This document shows, one piece after another, positions 1 through 12,941 of a stretch of 64,000 nt of DNA. Position numbers and translations under genes: made by a program. The DNA is from Welwitschia mirabilis. Lineage: Eukaryota; Gnetophyta; Gnetopsida; Welwitschiales. Numbering within the stretch: the first letter of the stretch is position 1; each line of letters opens with the position of its first letter. The stretch is from the NCBI GenBank assembly GCA_051453625.1, contig JBOZIK010000001.1, forward strand, positions 249,572,409 through 249,636,408, in the 5' to 3' direction. Under the pieces are notes generated by a model that was given only the letters and a program-made list of their open reading frames with translations, was not told where the DNA came from and searched no databases.

Positions 1-2128
1 TGATGATTTCCTAAGAAGTACTAATACTTAGGTTTACAAGTCTGATCCATCCCTTAAATATCTAGTCAATCCCTCAAATGCCTGGTTAACCTCTCTCAAT
101 TTAGTTCTCTCCTATGTAAGCATTAGCTGTAGTTGACCCCTTAGAAGTTTAGTCGACCCTCAAGAGGATATGAAAATGTAACAAGTTTTAAGATGAAAAT
201 ATGATAAAAATTAATTTAGCTTTTGACTTGCAATTAATTAATGTTTTCTGTATAAAATACAATGAATTTTGATATATAGAAAACATTAGTTTGACATCAA
301 TTAGGAAATAATTTAACATATTTCCTATATAAGTAATTATTATACACTATCAAAATCCTACAAATTGGCATTGCAACATAGCCCTCTACTTTATCTTATC
401 ATCCCCTAACAAAGTAAGTGATCAACTATATTGTAATCCAATTTAGCTAAGATAGTTAACAACTAAAAAAGTGTAATTTTAAGTTAATTTTTATCATGTA
501 GGAATAGAAATTAAAAACCAATACAAATACTAACATATTCATAAGCCTCCTACTTAAACACATCATAATATAACAAATGAATTTCATTCACACACATAAA
601 ATCATAAATGTAATAATGATATCTTAGAAAATCATAATGTATATGCATAATTCATGATAGTGATACTAAAACCGATATGTAAAGCTAACTAGTAATAACT
701 CAAAATGATGCATACAAGTTCACTACTATATTCCATAAGGGAAAACGTAGAAAGAGTAATCTTAACATTCTTTCCCTTGTTTATGATGTTTTAGATGTTT
801 TGAAACATAGCTGCAAGAAAACTCTATGAGTGTGCTACTATGCTTTTGCTAGATAATGTCCATGAAAATTTATTCTTGTAATATGAAATCCTATCTAAAT
901 AACTAATCACAAATATGTATCATGAAATCTCAAAAATGATCATTTTAAAATTATAAATTTGTATTCAATATCTTAGAAGAAGCTCAAAAATGTCTTGCCC
1001 ACCCTTAAATGAACCAAGATATCTTATATTATAATAGAGCTAAAAGAATGATTATTATCTTATCCATCATGCAGATAACAGACATGGGAAGACATTGATC
1101 AAATAAGATGTTAAAAATATAGGAAAAATCAAAAAAAAGTCTAAAAGCTTTCAACTAGTAGAAAAGTAGTAAAAAAATTAGGAAAAAGGTAGAAAGTGAA
1201 GAATTATTTTAAAAAACATGATCATTGTGAAAAGAAACTTATGGAAAAAAGGGCAGTAAAGAGAAAATAATGAGATCATAATAATGCACTAAGTAGAAGG
1301 AAGCAATGCTTAGAAAAACTCCTCAAATGTGTCTAAACTCAATAAGCATGAAAAAAGTAAGAAATTAAAAATTCAAAAGAGAAAGTATTATTAGCACCTG
1401 TTAAAAAGAGAAAAGATAACAACCCTTATGAATAACCAAAAACTCTAAGTAATACTAATAGGAAATAACTAAAAATGATTATATCCACTATATTATATTA
1501 AGAAAGGGTGAAAATGACTTTGGAGAACCCAAAAAAATAACTAAAGAAAAACAAAAATAAAAATGGATAGATAGGAACATAAATAATGTTATTTACTTAT
1601 CCTAAATTCTAACTTAATAAATTGTCTTAGTAAAAATCATAAAATCACTTAATGAAGAATGCATGATAGTATGCAAAAATGTATAAAGTACCATTCAAAT
1701 AGGCAATGATTATGACCATATCAAGTATAACTAATGTTATCAAATAATGAATGATAAGATAAATAGTTATTAAAAGATAAACCTATTAGCTTACATATTA
1801 AAACAACACTAGAATTCAAAAAAGTAAAATGATCATGTGGAAGTACTATATGCAAAAGATTTATAAAAAACAAGAAATTCCTTTGATGACATTAAAGAAA
1901 TCACTAATCTTGTAGCCTCTAAGTAAAATTTATTTTGCTATGATAAGGGGAGTGCAACCATTATTAGAGGACTAAGGACCTACACAACATGGTCAACTGA
2001 CCCCTCATTAGAGTTCTACAACTACCATATCACACTACCAAAGATTGCTCTTAAGAAAATTTGCCTTAGTGCACTTGCTATAGGACATTATGGGGATCAT
2101 GGTTTTAGCTCAGATATGAAAGATCACA
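1..2128 (-). repeat. 3' LTR of the Athila-like element (partial)
   Basis: Positions about 370-1950 match 63027-64000 in the same orientation. Shared landmarks are the ATAGCCCNCNACTT block at about 374 and 63027, and the AGGCAATGATTATGACCATAT-like block at about 1700 and 63765. The upper edge is put at 2128 because the minus strand there reads TGTGATC, just below a pyrimidine run (2154-2181) that is a purine run on the minus strand and could be the polypurine tract. Positions 1-180 contain loosely repeated blocks (TAGTCAATCCCTCAAA, TTAGTCGACCCTCAAG). The inner limit is inferred and the outer limit lies outside the window. Confidence 0.5.
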
Positions 2129-3039
2129 ATCTTTATTTATTTAATTTTTTATTTCTTTATTTTTTCTCTCTCTTTTTTTGGTTTTAGTGAAAATATTCCA
2201 CATGATCAAGTACTCATAAGGATAGAAGTAAACTAATGATATGAGAAAAAAGTAAGAGCATGTAAAAACAACTAAATACTTACATCATTAAAGGAGAATA
2301 AAAAAACCAAGGCATATTCTTTCTAGATAAATTTTATAAACATATGAATATCTTAAGGTTGGGTGAATCTAATTTTATCATTGTAAAATGTCCAAATAAA
2401 AAATTACTAATCATCATAACTTCATAAATTAATACATAAGTCAAGTTAAAGATATTCAAGTAATAGCATGATGTTTAACCAAGGAATGAGTTAAAACAGA
2501 ATTTAGATAATGATAAGAGGAAAATCCTCCTTATTAAGAGGGCTTTCAAGACAAGTGCTTTTATCATGTTCAAGGTTATATTAGTAGATGACTCATAAAT
2601 TTTTAACTTTATTCATTAACTTTTTAAATTTTCAGTATTTGGATCAGAGCCATTGAAATGTGCTTTTCTATAAGATAAGGATCTAACCATTTATAAGTTA
2701 ACTTATTTTGTAAAATGTGTACTCAGGTATTATATAAATGAACAAGTTAACTAGGTTCAAATTGCTTATGGAGAATCTTTATGTCATGTTTAAACTAGGA
2801 TTGGGCTTTATAAATGAGTTTATGATGTATGAAATAAGTATCTTTTTCATCTAAATGGTGAAGTTGGACTAATTGACTTGTAATATTTTTATCCAAATTC
2901 ACAAGGTTAAGTTGATGGGTGGATTGATAGGAGTTATAGATAAAGCTTTTTCATACATAGGTTTATATGGTAAGAAACCTGAAGCATCATGCCAAGTAGT
3001 ACGATAAGACCAAATAATATCATTAAGTTTAGAGGAATA

Positions 3040-6010
3040 ATTTTTCTTGATAATAGGAACTAATTTTTAGAGCATTTTTTTAATTCTCTATTCATGTTTT
3101 AATCTTGGCCATTAGTTTGTGGATGATAAGCACATGCAATTTTATGCTTAATGCTAATGAATAAAAGATGTTTTTTTGAAAAAGTTGATTAACAAAATAA
3201 GTTTCTTGATCACTAATGATGATTATAGGAAAATTAAAACATTAAAAGATATGATTTTGGATAAAATTGCAAATAGTTCAGCATCATTCTTGGTAGTAGG
3301 AATATCTTTAATCCACTTGGTAACATAATCAGCAACCTCTAAGATGTAATTTTTCTCATGAAAAGATGGTTTGAAAGGGCCTACAAAGTTAATCCCCTAA
3401 TAATTAAAAGGTTCATATTCAAACATAGGTTTAAGAAGCATATCTTAAGAATAAGTTAGGCTATCATAACATTAACAAGCATCACACCTTTTACCAAAGT
3501 CAAATAAGACTTTGAAAAGTGTAGGCTAATAAAACCTAAAATGAAAAATTTTCATTATATTCTTTTGACTACTAAAGTATTTCCCACATACCCTTACATG
3601 GTAAAGGTTAAGGTTTTATAAACTTTCTTATTTAGGCATACATTTATGCATGATTTGGTCTTTGCATCTTCTACAAAGATGGGGTACATTCCATTCATAA
3701 TAACTAATCATATGGAGAAAAGAATTGCATTGTTTTTTTATGGTAAAAAAGTAGTTCATAATATCAACATATCAAGGGGCAAGATGGATAGAAGAGATGG
3801 CATAAAGTTTTTCAGTAGTAAATAGTTGTTCATCTAGGAAGAAGTCATTTATGGGAAGTTCATCCTGTGAATAAGAGAGTAAAGATAAATGATCTATAAT
3901 GCTATTATGTTTTCTAGCCTCATCGATGTGGTTAGATTAAATTCTTATATGAGAAGGATTCACCTATTAAGTTTGGCATTAGAATCTTTTTTAAACATAA
4001 GATAGAGTATGGCTACATAATCTATGTAAATATTACTATGAAAACCAAGAAGATAATGTCAAAGATGATTAAGGTAAAATATTATGACAAGCATTTCTTT
4101 TTTAGTAGTAGTATAATTGGATTAGGCTTTGGATAAAGTTTTCTTAACATAAGATAGAGCTTTAAATCCATTTTCATATTTTTGACCAAAGAACCCCATG
4201 TATAATAATGTTTGTTGCATTACACATAAGTTCAAAATCTTTAGTCCAACTGGGACCCATGACAATAGGTTCAAAAGATATTTTATCTATAATTTTATGA
4301 AAAGAAACTTAACATAAATCATCTCAATAAATTTTAGCATCTTTTTCTAGTAACGAGTGAAGTGGTTTACAAACCTTTGTATCATCATGAATAAAATGAT
4401 GATAAAAACTACTATGACCAAGGAATAATCTAACTTATTTAACATTGGTTAGAAAGCTAAAGTTTTTAATAATACCAATTTTTATAGGGTCCATCTTAAT
4501 CCCTTCATAAGAAATGTGGTATTCCAAAACAATTTCATTATTAACAAAGAGGAAACTTTTTTTTGAGTTTAAATGTAGGCCACTTTATATACATTGATCT
4601 AAGACTTTTTCTAATTTTTCTATGACTTATTCAAACATTTCATTAAATATGGAGAAGTCATTCATAAAGATTTTAATAGAATCCTCTACATGTTAGAAAA
4701 GATTCCCATAGTTACTCATTGTAAAGGTCCAAAGGCATTGCAAAGTCCAAAAGGAATTTAGCTAAAGGCAAAGATTCTAAAGGATGAGGTAAAAGTTATT
4801 TTTACTTGATCTTTACTTGCTATGCAAACTTGATTATAGCCACTATACCCATCAAGAAAACAATAGTAGGCATAATCTTGGATTCTATCAAGTACTTGAT
4901 CAAGAAAGGGTAAATGGAAACGATTCTTTTTCATGATCTTATTAATTTTTCTAAAATAAATGCACATTTTCCATTCCCCACCCTTTTTGTAACTATTATC
5001 AAAGAGCTATTCAACTCACTATTTGATAAAGCATAGAAGATCTTAGCATCCATAAGTTTGATAATTGATCTTTAACTACTTGCTTAAAAGCTAGGTTGAG
5101 CCTGCATTGGGATTATCTAATAGGTTTAGCCTTATCCTCAAGGTAAATGTTGTGTTGAATTATGGAAAGAGGAATGATAGCTAAGTCTTTATGGGTCCCA
5201 ACAAAAGCATCTTCCTTAGAGATCAAAAGGGAGATCAAGTTGAATTGTTATTGAGGAGTGAGAATGTCACTTATTATCAAAGGTTTCTTTAAATTGTTGA
5301 ATGAAAAAATGTATTTTAAACCTTTGGGCAACTCCTTCAATTCTAAGTTGGAATTCTTAATTTTTGTCATATTTATTATGAGGACAATGAATGTGAGATT
5401 ACATTCTTTGAAAAGGTTTTCTATTGAGTAAACATGTTGGACTTCTTTCTAATTAAAAGATTCCTCATTCTCATGCTCAAGATAGTGTATTTCAATCAAG
5501 TTATCATATAAAATTGGTTTGTATAGCATTATTAATCTCTGCTCAATTGGGTGATGTTGTAAAAACAAGGTTGATCTAAGTTATTCTTCTAAGTTAGACT
5601 CATCTACTATTTTTTTTAACAACATCAAAAATTTAAATTGTGAATTACTTATTACCTATATGACATTCTATCATTCTGTTTCATATGTTAATGATACAAT
5701 GAAAAACTACACAAAAGGATCTTTCTAAGAATAATGGATAATCTCCATCATATTCTACCTCAATGATGACACATCTATGGGGTAAAAAGCTTTCTCTATT
5801 TGGATGACTAAGTCCTTGATATTTACCATGATTTTCTTAATTAAAGTATTATCCAATTCTAAGATGATTTGTATACATTCTATTCTATTTTCCAACTTAA
5901 GTTTTTTAGATATATGAATAGGCATGATGTTTACACTAACTCTTATGCTAATTATATCTTTTTAAATTATTTTATTTTCTTCCAAAGTAACACTTATTGT
6001 TACTACCTTA
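3040..6010 (-). pseudogene. Ty3/gypsy pol remnant: protease, RT, RNase H, integrase (Athila-like)
   Basis: The protease region (about 6010-5650) reads ISIRVSVNIMPIHISKK, like the Athila/Tat form in which DLGASVNLMP is typical; the catalytic Asp-Ser/Gly is not readable. RT begins near 5131 (AKPIR) and keeps a 69-codon open stretch at 4967-4758 with FLDQVLDRI, CFLDGYSGYNQV and DQVKITFT. Its active-site motif at about 4665-4655 reads FMNDFS, so the first Asp of the usual MDD is Asn. RNase H (4262-3890) shows SWTKDFELMCNATN and NYTTTKKEMLVIIFYLNH. Integrase (3396-3040) shows GINFVGPF, ADYVTKWIK and AYHPQTNGQD. Many stops and some frameshifts are present. Enzymes of this type copy element RNA to DNA and insert it; this copy cannot. 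Lineage is inferred from motif wording only. Confidence 0.85.
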
Positions 6011-6639
6011 GGGTCTTCAAATTTAGGACATTTTTTCATAACTAAGATGGAAATACATTGAGTAAGAATGTCTTTAGTAGGAATTGTATGCTTTTATTTT
6101 CTTCTCATTAGGTCTTTCCACAACTTAAAATATTTATGATTTTCTTGCAATAGTTCCAAAAATGTAAGTTGATGTTTACCTCTTGCATCAAGGTTTTTAA
6201 ATGTTCATCATAGGTAAGATTTATATTTAACCTATCAAGCCAAAGAGTGGATGGTTTCTTCCCATTGTTTTCTTGTGAAGAATTCTTAGTAGTGGTCTCG
6301 CTATGTGATTTTGATGGGAAGTTATATAAGTCTGAAATTTCTACATCATCTTCTTCATTTCTTTTTTCATTATTTTTGGAAGTTAGACCCTTATGGGTAG
6401 GAGGTATTATATCATTTTAATTTCTTATTACTACCTTCAAAACTCTCTTTATTTCATTTGAATTAGGTAAATGTTAAGATGCAAGAGACCCTTATGGTTT
6501 TTGATTGGCAAGCATTATTTGTAGAAGTAAATTAACTATATTTTCAATATTATTGTTAGTCTTTGCTTAAACGTTGTTCAATTCTTCTATGAAATCTCTG
6601 AGTGGATCATTCTGATTTGNNNNNNNNNNGAAGTTTATG

Positions 6640-7480
6640 CTTTTGAATTATTCTTAGAAGGTTCCCATTGTGATTGTTCACCTAATATTTTTTGAAATTG
6701 TGGTTGACTTTTAAAGTTAGGTGTTCTTTGGTTAAATGCATACATTTCCTTAAACATCCTCTCTTTATAAGTTAGTAATAAGGGATAATATTTAGATTCA
6801 TGAGAGTTTTCTTTACAAATATTACATGTTGAAGTTGGATTTTTGTCTTTACTACCCTTGCATCAAGTATCATTTAAGTGTTCTTATCTAAAGTAATAGT
6901 AAAATCCTTAATTAAGTTGATTGATCTTTCTCTTCTTGTTTGTTATATTTTAGTTCCTTTAAATCTTTTATAATTTGGTTTATACTTTGATTTTCCTTAG
7001 AAGTGGATTTTAACCAAGTTTGACTTACCTCTGCTAGACTTTCCAACACATTTCATGCATCCTTTAAGACTAAGTTCATCAAGTTTCCACCATAATAAAA
7101 GTCTATAGGTTGTTTAGTTTGACTAGTCAATCCACCGTAGAATAATCTACCAATTCTTCTTTATAGAATTCATTAACAGAGTTGGAATGAATAGCTATGA
7201 TAAAATACTCATAAGTTGTGGAATAATCCTCTCATGAGATTGTTGTTAAAAGTTGGTAAATTTCTTCTTTCTTTTTATCATAGTTCTTTTACTTAAGAAT
7301 CTTTTAATAAAAACTTTTTGCACTTAAATTCATAGTTTAAGACTCTTGTTTGAAATGGTTTTAAGCTAAAATTTTTTTTTTTTAAGTATAACTAAAAATA
7401 TAATCATGTAAGTACGATCACTAATGCATTTCTTTCAATTTCCCAAGGTAAGCAAAAGTTGTTCAATGTCAAACATAATG
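6640..7480 (-). pseudogene. Ty3/gypsy gag remnant (Athila-like)
   Basis: The clearest part lies at about 7150-6990, where the minus strand reads FYGGLTSQTKQPIDF, GGNLMNLVLKDA and NVLESLAEVSQTW. This follows the FYNGL...(A)GG(x)LMN...EA pattern of gag C-terminal capsid regions in plant Ty3/gypsy elements. Upstream and downstream parts are too frameshifted to read. A 10-base N gap (6620-6629) lies just below it. Gag would form the particle that packages element RNA. No zinc knuckle could be read with confidence. Confidence 0.6.
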
Positions 7481-8245
7481 TTGGAAAGGATCTTTCTCAA
7501 GTTCCCTCAAAAATGTTAGATATACACTCAATGGTTTTGGATTTGATGTTTTCTATTAGTATTTAAATCTCTAAGTAGAACATTTACATTTAAATTTGAA
7601 GTTCTTATCATGATTGACATATTATATGAAGCCACTTATTTTTGTTTTTACAAGGATTTAGACATAGATGAAAAAGAAATAAAAGATCTACTTCTATGAT
7701 ATTACTTTTATAATTTTCATTTGAAAAATCTAATTCTGAAATAATAAAAGCAAAAAAGCATTCTTCTTCAATTCTTAGAATTTGCATACCTAGAATGTGT
7801 GTACCTAGATTTTGTTCAAAGTCAAATAACCCTTCTTGGATATTTTATTTAGTCAAGTTTCACTCTCTCTAATATTCCATCTTTCTACTAGAATTTACTA
7901 TGTCCCTGCATACTTTAGATAGCAATAAAAAATAAAAATTAAAAAAAAATTAAGATCCACTTGGTCGTGGAGATGATAGAAGGGACAATAATCATCCAGA
8001 CTGTTATGGGGATGACAAAGAAGACGATAATATTTTTCTTACTACTGCTAATAGAAAGAAAATTTTTGAAAAAGAAAATAAATTCAAAAATTTATGACTA
8101 TCATTCCCAATGTTATGCAAATGATTGAAAAGATGATAGTGACTTTTAAACTATGGAAATTAAAATTTCTAAAATAAACCTACTAAACTATACCAAAAAA
8201 TAAAAGGCACTTATTTGGATAATGATAATACTCTAGCTTCTTGCA

Positions 8246-8264
8246 GCCTTTCCTGGTATCAAAA
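8246..8264 (-). other. Probable primer binding site of the Athila-like element
   Basis: The minus strand reads TTTTGATACCAGGAAAGGC directly inside the inner edge of the 5' LTR. It starts like a C-to-T/G-to-A decayed TTTTGGCGCC, as in the tRNA-Asp-type PBS of Athila-like elements, but the rest does not align without a gap. The position, between LTR and gag, is right. The assignment is tentative. Confidence 0.35.
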
Positions 8265-8265
8265 T

Positions 8266-9500
8266 ACTACAACATGAATTTATGAAATATTTAACTCCTT
8301 AGGAATACCTATAAATAACAATACTTGCAAAAAACACAAACTGATATAGATGGGAGCTAACCCTATAGTCATAATTTGTTAAAGGCACTAGGTTATAAGT
8401 TAGAGAATTGATTTCATAATGTATTTTATTCTTTTTTCTTTTAGTAAATAAAAATAAGAAATAATGGAATGTAATACAAGATGATGATGATGAAATGCAA
8501 TGAATGAAATGAACTATAATGAGTTCTATTTGGATTCCAATCCTTCTATTACAAGAATTAGTTCTTATAACTTAGATCAATTAAGAAGAGTTTTGTCACT
8601 TATTGAACACAAACTATAATATATACAATATAGAATATGAATAATGCAAATATGAAAATGAAATGAAATGAAATAGAATGCAATGCAAAATGAAAATAAC
8701 AAATTCAACCGTAAGAAAGGTTTCCCTTATGATGTAAATAAACTATAGAATTTTTACTAAACCATAATCAACTTGAACAATAAGGGACATTTACATAATA
8801 AGAGTGAAAAGAATGTTTGAATTAATAATCATTTTAACATCCACTTATAACAAAGTAACAACAAATTAATGGAGGATACTCAGCTCAACACTAAGGTAAT
8901 CTTCTCTCTGTAGCTACTCGATGGATCTCTTGTTCTTCAATCTTTGATCATAAGAATATTGAAATGGAAGTGAGAAACAAAAAGAGTATTTATAATTTTA
9001 CATTGAAGTTATAAAAGCTCAACCCTAAGAGTTAAAGAAAAAACCCTAGCAACCCACATGGGCCACATGATCCCATTACCAAGATAATTCTTTCCAACCA
9101 TATAAAAATAGGTGTCATCATAAGTATCATGGAGATGTCAATAAGGATGATGCTCCACAATAAAAGGTGATCCATCACCTTTAGGCCCCATATTCAACTT
9201 CATGGATTTAATCCATTTTAGTAATGTTATCATCCTAGCTATCATGGGGATGACAGAGTGGATGATAGATCTTTCTATCTTCTAGCTTAAAGGGGAAGTT
9301 AGTCCTTCACATGGTTAATCTTTCTTTCAAGGCATGAAGTATAACGTAAGCTTGAGATACCTTCAAATACACTAAGAATTGCATGTTTCAGTGAATATCC
9401 TATTAATTCTCTATAATCATTAGAATTACATCCATACCTATATAAACGTCCTATAAAAGTACTCAAAATACATCACCAGAATTCTAGAAGGAATTGTAAT
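8266..9500 (-). repeat. 5' LTR of the Athila-like element, truncated at its outer end
   Basis: It lies between the PBS-like site and repeat family S. Positions 9180-9500 match 62690-63020 (shared ATCATGGGGATGAC/ATCATCTGGATGAC block, AGAATTACATC and TATAAA(A/C)GTCCT blocks). In the 62.7-kb copy the match runs on into the sequence found here at 370-1950, so a full LTR would be about 3 kb. The outer end is missing here because family S starts at about 9525. Confidence 0.5.
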
Positions 9501-9524
9501 ACTAGGATTGTTGTATGAACTTAA

Positions 9525-11077
9525 AAATGTAAACACAGTAGTTTTTTTTAATGGATAATTATTTTTTAAAAACTTATTTATCAAAATATGTTAGAAAATA
9601 AATTTATAAAATAATAAGCAAGTAATTTATGTTTCTATACATACATATTATCATATCTATTAACTTGAGCATACTAAGTTGTAAGAAATTGATACGCTTT
9701 CCAAAACATATTGAATCATTCAAAAATAAAAGTATTTGAAAAGTTATGATCATTTTAGTATAGTGCAATAGGACTGTAATTTTAGAAAAGTTGATAGTCT
9801 TTAATCTTAAATGATAACATTAGAAATAATAGTTTTAGAATTTCAAGATAGTTTGACTCTAAGAATCCTATTAGCATCTAATTTCTAGAAAACTACTATG
9901 ATTTATTTTTTGCTTCATAGTTAATTAATTATTATTTTTCTAACTATGATGTCTCATTATAGTCTAAAATTTTTATAATTAATATTTAAATTATAAAAAA
10001 ATTATTACATAAGGTTTTATAAAGAATGCTATTTTAGAATATGTTTCTATCAAAACCTTTAAGTTAGGTTACATATAAATAAAATTTTATTTATAAAAAT
10101 ACCTCTTTTACTCTTTTTCTTTATCTTACTCTTAATGTGAATTTTTATAAGAGTTTTTACCTTAATAGTTCAAGTAATATAAGTAGTATCTAGTTTATTA
10201 CTTTTTCTTATTGACTCACAATATAGCTATATAAATATTTGATAAAAATTTATATCTTAGTAATTATTCCTGAGCTATACTATTTTTTGTTTACCTTCTC
10301 TACACCAAACCATGATGATTATCATATGAGCATGAAAGAATGTTTCTGTGATTTACATAGCTCTAGGTATGTTTTAATTTCTTTAAGAATATTATCAAGA
10401 TGTGATTAATGAATTTTGATATTTTTATTTAAAAAATAAAAACATAAGAATATTTCCTTTATTTAGATAGAAAATAAAATAATATTCTCTTTATCTATAT
10501 TTTCATTATTGTAATCTTGAATAGAAGGATGTTCTTGTATACTTGTTTTCCTTTTATGGTTTTCTCAATAGAATAAATCGAATGATAAATAGAAGTATTA
10601 AAACTAGGTAAATGATTCATTAAATATCCATATTAGTTATAATTTTTTGCATGCATTTATGTGTTGTATTCATTAAACAAGACTAAATCTAAATAATTAT
10701 AATAATATTCATCCCCATCTTTAGATTTTGTCACCATGGTGGGTTGCATTGCTTTTTTTTAATACTACTCTTTTAGTAGTAGATTTGATCACCACTCTCA
10801 TATCCTACTTATGTATGAACTTACTTCAACTTAATATCTTAATACCTTAGGATTGATGGATCATGTTGCACCACTTCAAAGAAGTAGGGGTTATTTGTAA
10901 GCATGCATCCACCTCACATACCTTCTATCACCTATATTTGTGATACATTGAGACGAAGTGAAAGATTATGAAATTAATCCTAGCTATGTTAGTATAATTT
11001 ACAACCTAGAATAAAACCAACTCACATTTAGAGATTGATCATATATCAAGTTGTAATACCATTAATTAGAGTTGTAA
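9525..11077. repeat. Dispersed repeat family S, uninterrupted copy
   Basis: This copy aligns to 30093-30359 joined to 46313-47641. Landmarks include the block TAATGGATAATTATTTTTTAA at 9550, the blocks at 9785-9870, the ATCATATGAGCATGAAAGAATG block at 10320, and the ACTCATATCCTAC...TATGAACTTACT stretch at about 10797-10830. It has no credible coding sequence. Its ends read TGTTG... and ...GTTGTAA, so it could be a solo LTR of about 1.55 kb, but I found no matching target duplication and no PBS or polypurine neighbour. Positions 9771-9780 (GGACTGTAAT) preserve the empty site of the copia insertion seen in the other copy. Confidence 0.65.
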
Positions 11078-12094
11078 CTTGGTGAAGGTGGTGGAAGTGA
11101 TGAGGATTCCATTACCTTACCAGATTAGTAGGTATAATAAATGATCATTTTAATTTCTATAAATAATAATAATGAATGAAACATTAGCAACAAAACTAAA
11201 ACACTTTATAAAATTGGTAGTAGTTACAATTTATGATATTATTTATCATTTACTAAGAATAATAAAATAATATTTGATGTTAAGCATCTCCATTCATAAT
11301 AATTACAAATTTAGAAATTATTAGAATTTTTCAAAATAAGTAATAAAATGAATAAAGAAAAATTATTACATAAGAGAAAATAATAGTCATAATACTATTA
11401 GGTATAGAAGAAAAATATTAGCCTTATAAAATTTTATATTCTCTTTTTACTTATTAATCAGGACACTTTGAACTTAAATCTTAATTGTTAAAAATTTGGG
11501 ACATGACATTTCTTCATCTCTTTAGACTAGTCTACTTTTACTTATTTTCATGATAAAGTTACTCTTAAACAAGTTGTTTAGTATTAAAACTACATAAATT
11601 TAATACATTTTGCATATGAAATTAATCATGCTTCTACATCATCATTTTCTTGATAGAGTCATCATCTTCCTGATTGTTTTTCTCTTGAAATTTACCTTCT
11701 AATTTGTCAAGTACTTTTACTAATGTTTTAACTTTATTTAATCTATTTACTACCCTTATTAGGGCCATGATAATCCTATGAAAATTAAACTACTCATATC
11801 CCATAAAGTTAATAATAGTTAAGCCAAGTAAATTTACAAATCTAACATTAGTTACATCTAGTAAGTTTACAACCTATAATCTAATAACAAGTATAGTAGT
11901 TATGCTTAGTGAATTTGTAAAATTAACAATAGTTATGCCTAGTGAATTCATCAACTTAATAATAGTTATTCCTAGTAAATTTACCAACTTAACAGTAGTT
12001 ATGCCTAGTGAGTTCACATATGCTTTGACGTTGAAATGCATAATCAGTTCATAATAATTATGCCTAGCAATATTGCAACATGGCTCTAATACCA
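11078..12094 (-). mobile_element. Family M internal region, copy A
   Basis: It starts with GAAGGTGGTGGAAGTGATGAGGATTCCATTACC and matches 15480-16445 and 22080-23151. On the minus strand it runs from the PBS (12094-12081) through a 33-bp minisatellite into about 0.8 kb with no pol or gag I can recognise. Coding capacity is absent, so the family is probably non-autonomous. The 91-codon minus-strand ORF at 11874-12149 is simply the minisatellite read in frame (33 bp is 11 codons) and is not called as a gene. Confidence 0.6.
11806..12015 (-). repeat. 33-bp minisatellite in the family M leader, copy A
   Basis: The block TAGTTATGCCTAGTGAATT recurs at 11897, 11930, 11963 and 11996, exactly 33 bp apart, with weaker copies before them from about 11806. 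Related arrays are at 16263-16390 and 22868-23090, each just inside a PBS. Confidence 0.85.
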
Positions 12095-12097
12095 AAA
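12081..12097 (-). other. tRNA-iMet-type PBS of family M, copy A
   Basis: The minus strand reads TTTTGGTATTAGAGCCA. The usual plant iMet-type PBS is TGGTATCAGAGC, so this differs by one C-to-T change. It follows a minus-strand LTR end reading GGTATTACA (12106-12098). LTR end and PBS abut as expected. Confidence 0.75.
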
Positions 12098-12640
12098 TGT
12101 AATACCCTAAATTTATATATTTGGAAATTAAAAATTTCTCTAATACCAAATTATAAAAAAATCTCTATATAACTAAATCTATAGCTATAGGCTTATTCTT
12201 CCTCTAATTTAATTGTATAAGATCTAATTTAATGTAATCATTAAAAAATTCTCAAGTTATTTAGACTATTTTACATTGTTCATGTATAAAATGATAATAG
12301 TTATTTAAAATTTTTAAAAATGCCATATAGAGAGTGTTTTTTATTGAGAACACCTAGTTTTACCCTAAAAACATATATTAAGATATATTTCATAAAACAA
12401 CTACTAGTAAGTTATTTCTGATTATTTTGCATTAAAGAAAAATAAGAATTCAAAATGATAATTGAAAACATCTAAAAATGATAAAAATGAAGTATGTGTT
12501 TGCCTAGAAATACCTAGCCTTATCCTAAAGGGCATATATTAAGCTTATGTTTATAAAAATACTATCAAAACCTCATGTTTTAAATCTTTGAACTTGTAAG
12601 GGATGCATATATGATTGTTGATTTGGATAAGATGAAAGAA
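12098..12640 (-). repeat. Family M LTR, partial (L1)
   Basis: It aligns to 13168-13700 and 16464-17000. The shared parts are the LTR end at the PBS side, the GCTTAATCTT-like block, and a block with AGAGTGTTTTTTATTGAGAACACC followed by a second diverged version, so the LTR itself holds an internal duplication. Similarity fades after about 12640. From there to 13100 I see only AT-rich sequence and a TTTTC microsatellite. Confidence 0.65.
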
Positions 12641-12904
12641 TACCTTTCTACATTTTCAATAATGTATTTTTAAATTTTTTTATTTTTATTTAATGAGTGA
12701 TTATTTAGCATTTTAGGTAAAATTTCTTAATATCTTATAAAATTTTTATTTGATTCATTGATAGATTTCACCATTTAATATTAACAACGTTATCTGTTCT
12801 AAAAGGATTTTCAAAAAACTACTAATGCAAATTTATTGATGTGTTTTCTATTAGATACGCACATGATTTTCCTTTTCACTACTAACATAATTTTAACAGT
12901 GCAG

Positions 12905-12941
12905 TTTTCTTTTCTTTTCTTTTCTTTTCTTTTCTTTTTTT
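12905..12941. repeat. (TTTTC)n microsatellite
   Basis: Six uninterrupted TTTTC units run from 12905 to 12934, followed by a T run. It lies in the unaligned stretch between L1 and L2. Confidence 0.95.

Larger units (their letters stand above)
1..9500 (-). mobile_element. Athila-like Ty3/gypsy LTR retrotransposon, decayed, 3' LTR cut by window start
   Basis: Reading the minus strand from high to low coordinates gives the order 5' LTR (8266-9500), PBS-like site (8246-8264), gag (about 7480-6640), protease (about 6010-5650), RT (about 5131-4480), RNase H (4262-3890), integrase (about 3640-3040), a non-coding tail and the 3' LTR (from about 2128 down past position 1). The PR-RT-RH-IN order is Ty3/gypsy. 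The wording of the PR, RT and RH remnants resembles the Athila/Tat branch. Stops and frameshifts break every domain. The 5' LTR is cut at its outer end near 9500, where repeat family S begins, so no target duplication can be tested. Confidence 0.8.

Noticed and set aside
11874-12149. 91-codon minus-strand ORF with 11-residue repeats
   Set aside because: It is a 33-bp minisatellite read through, crossing the PBS and the LTR end.
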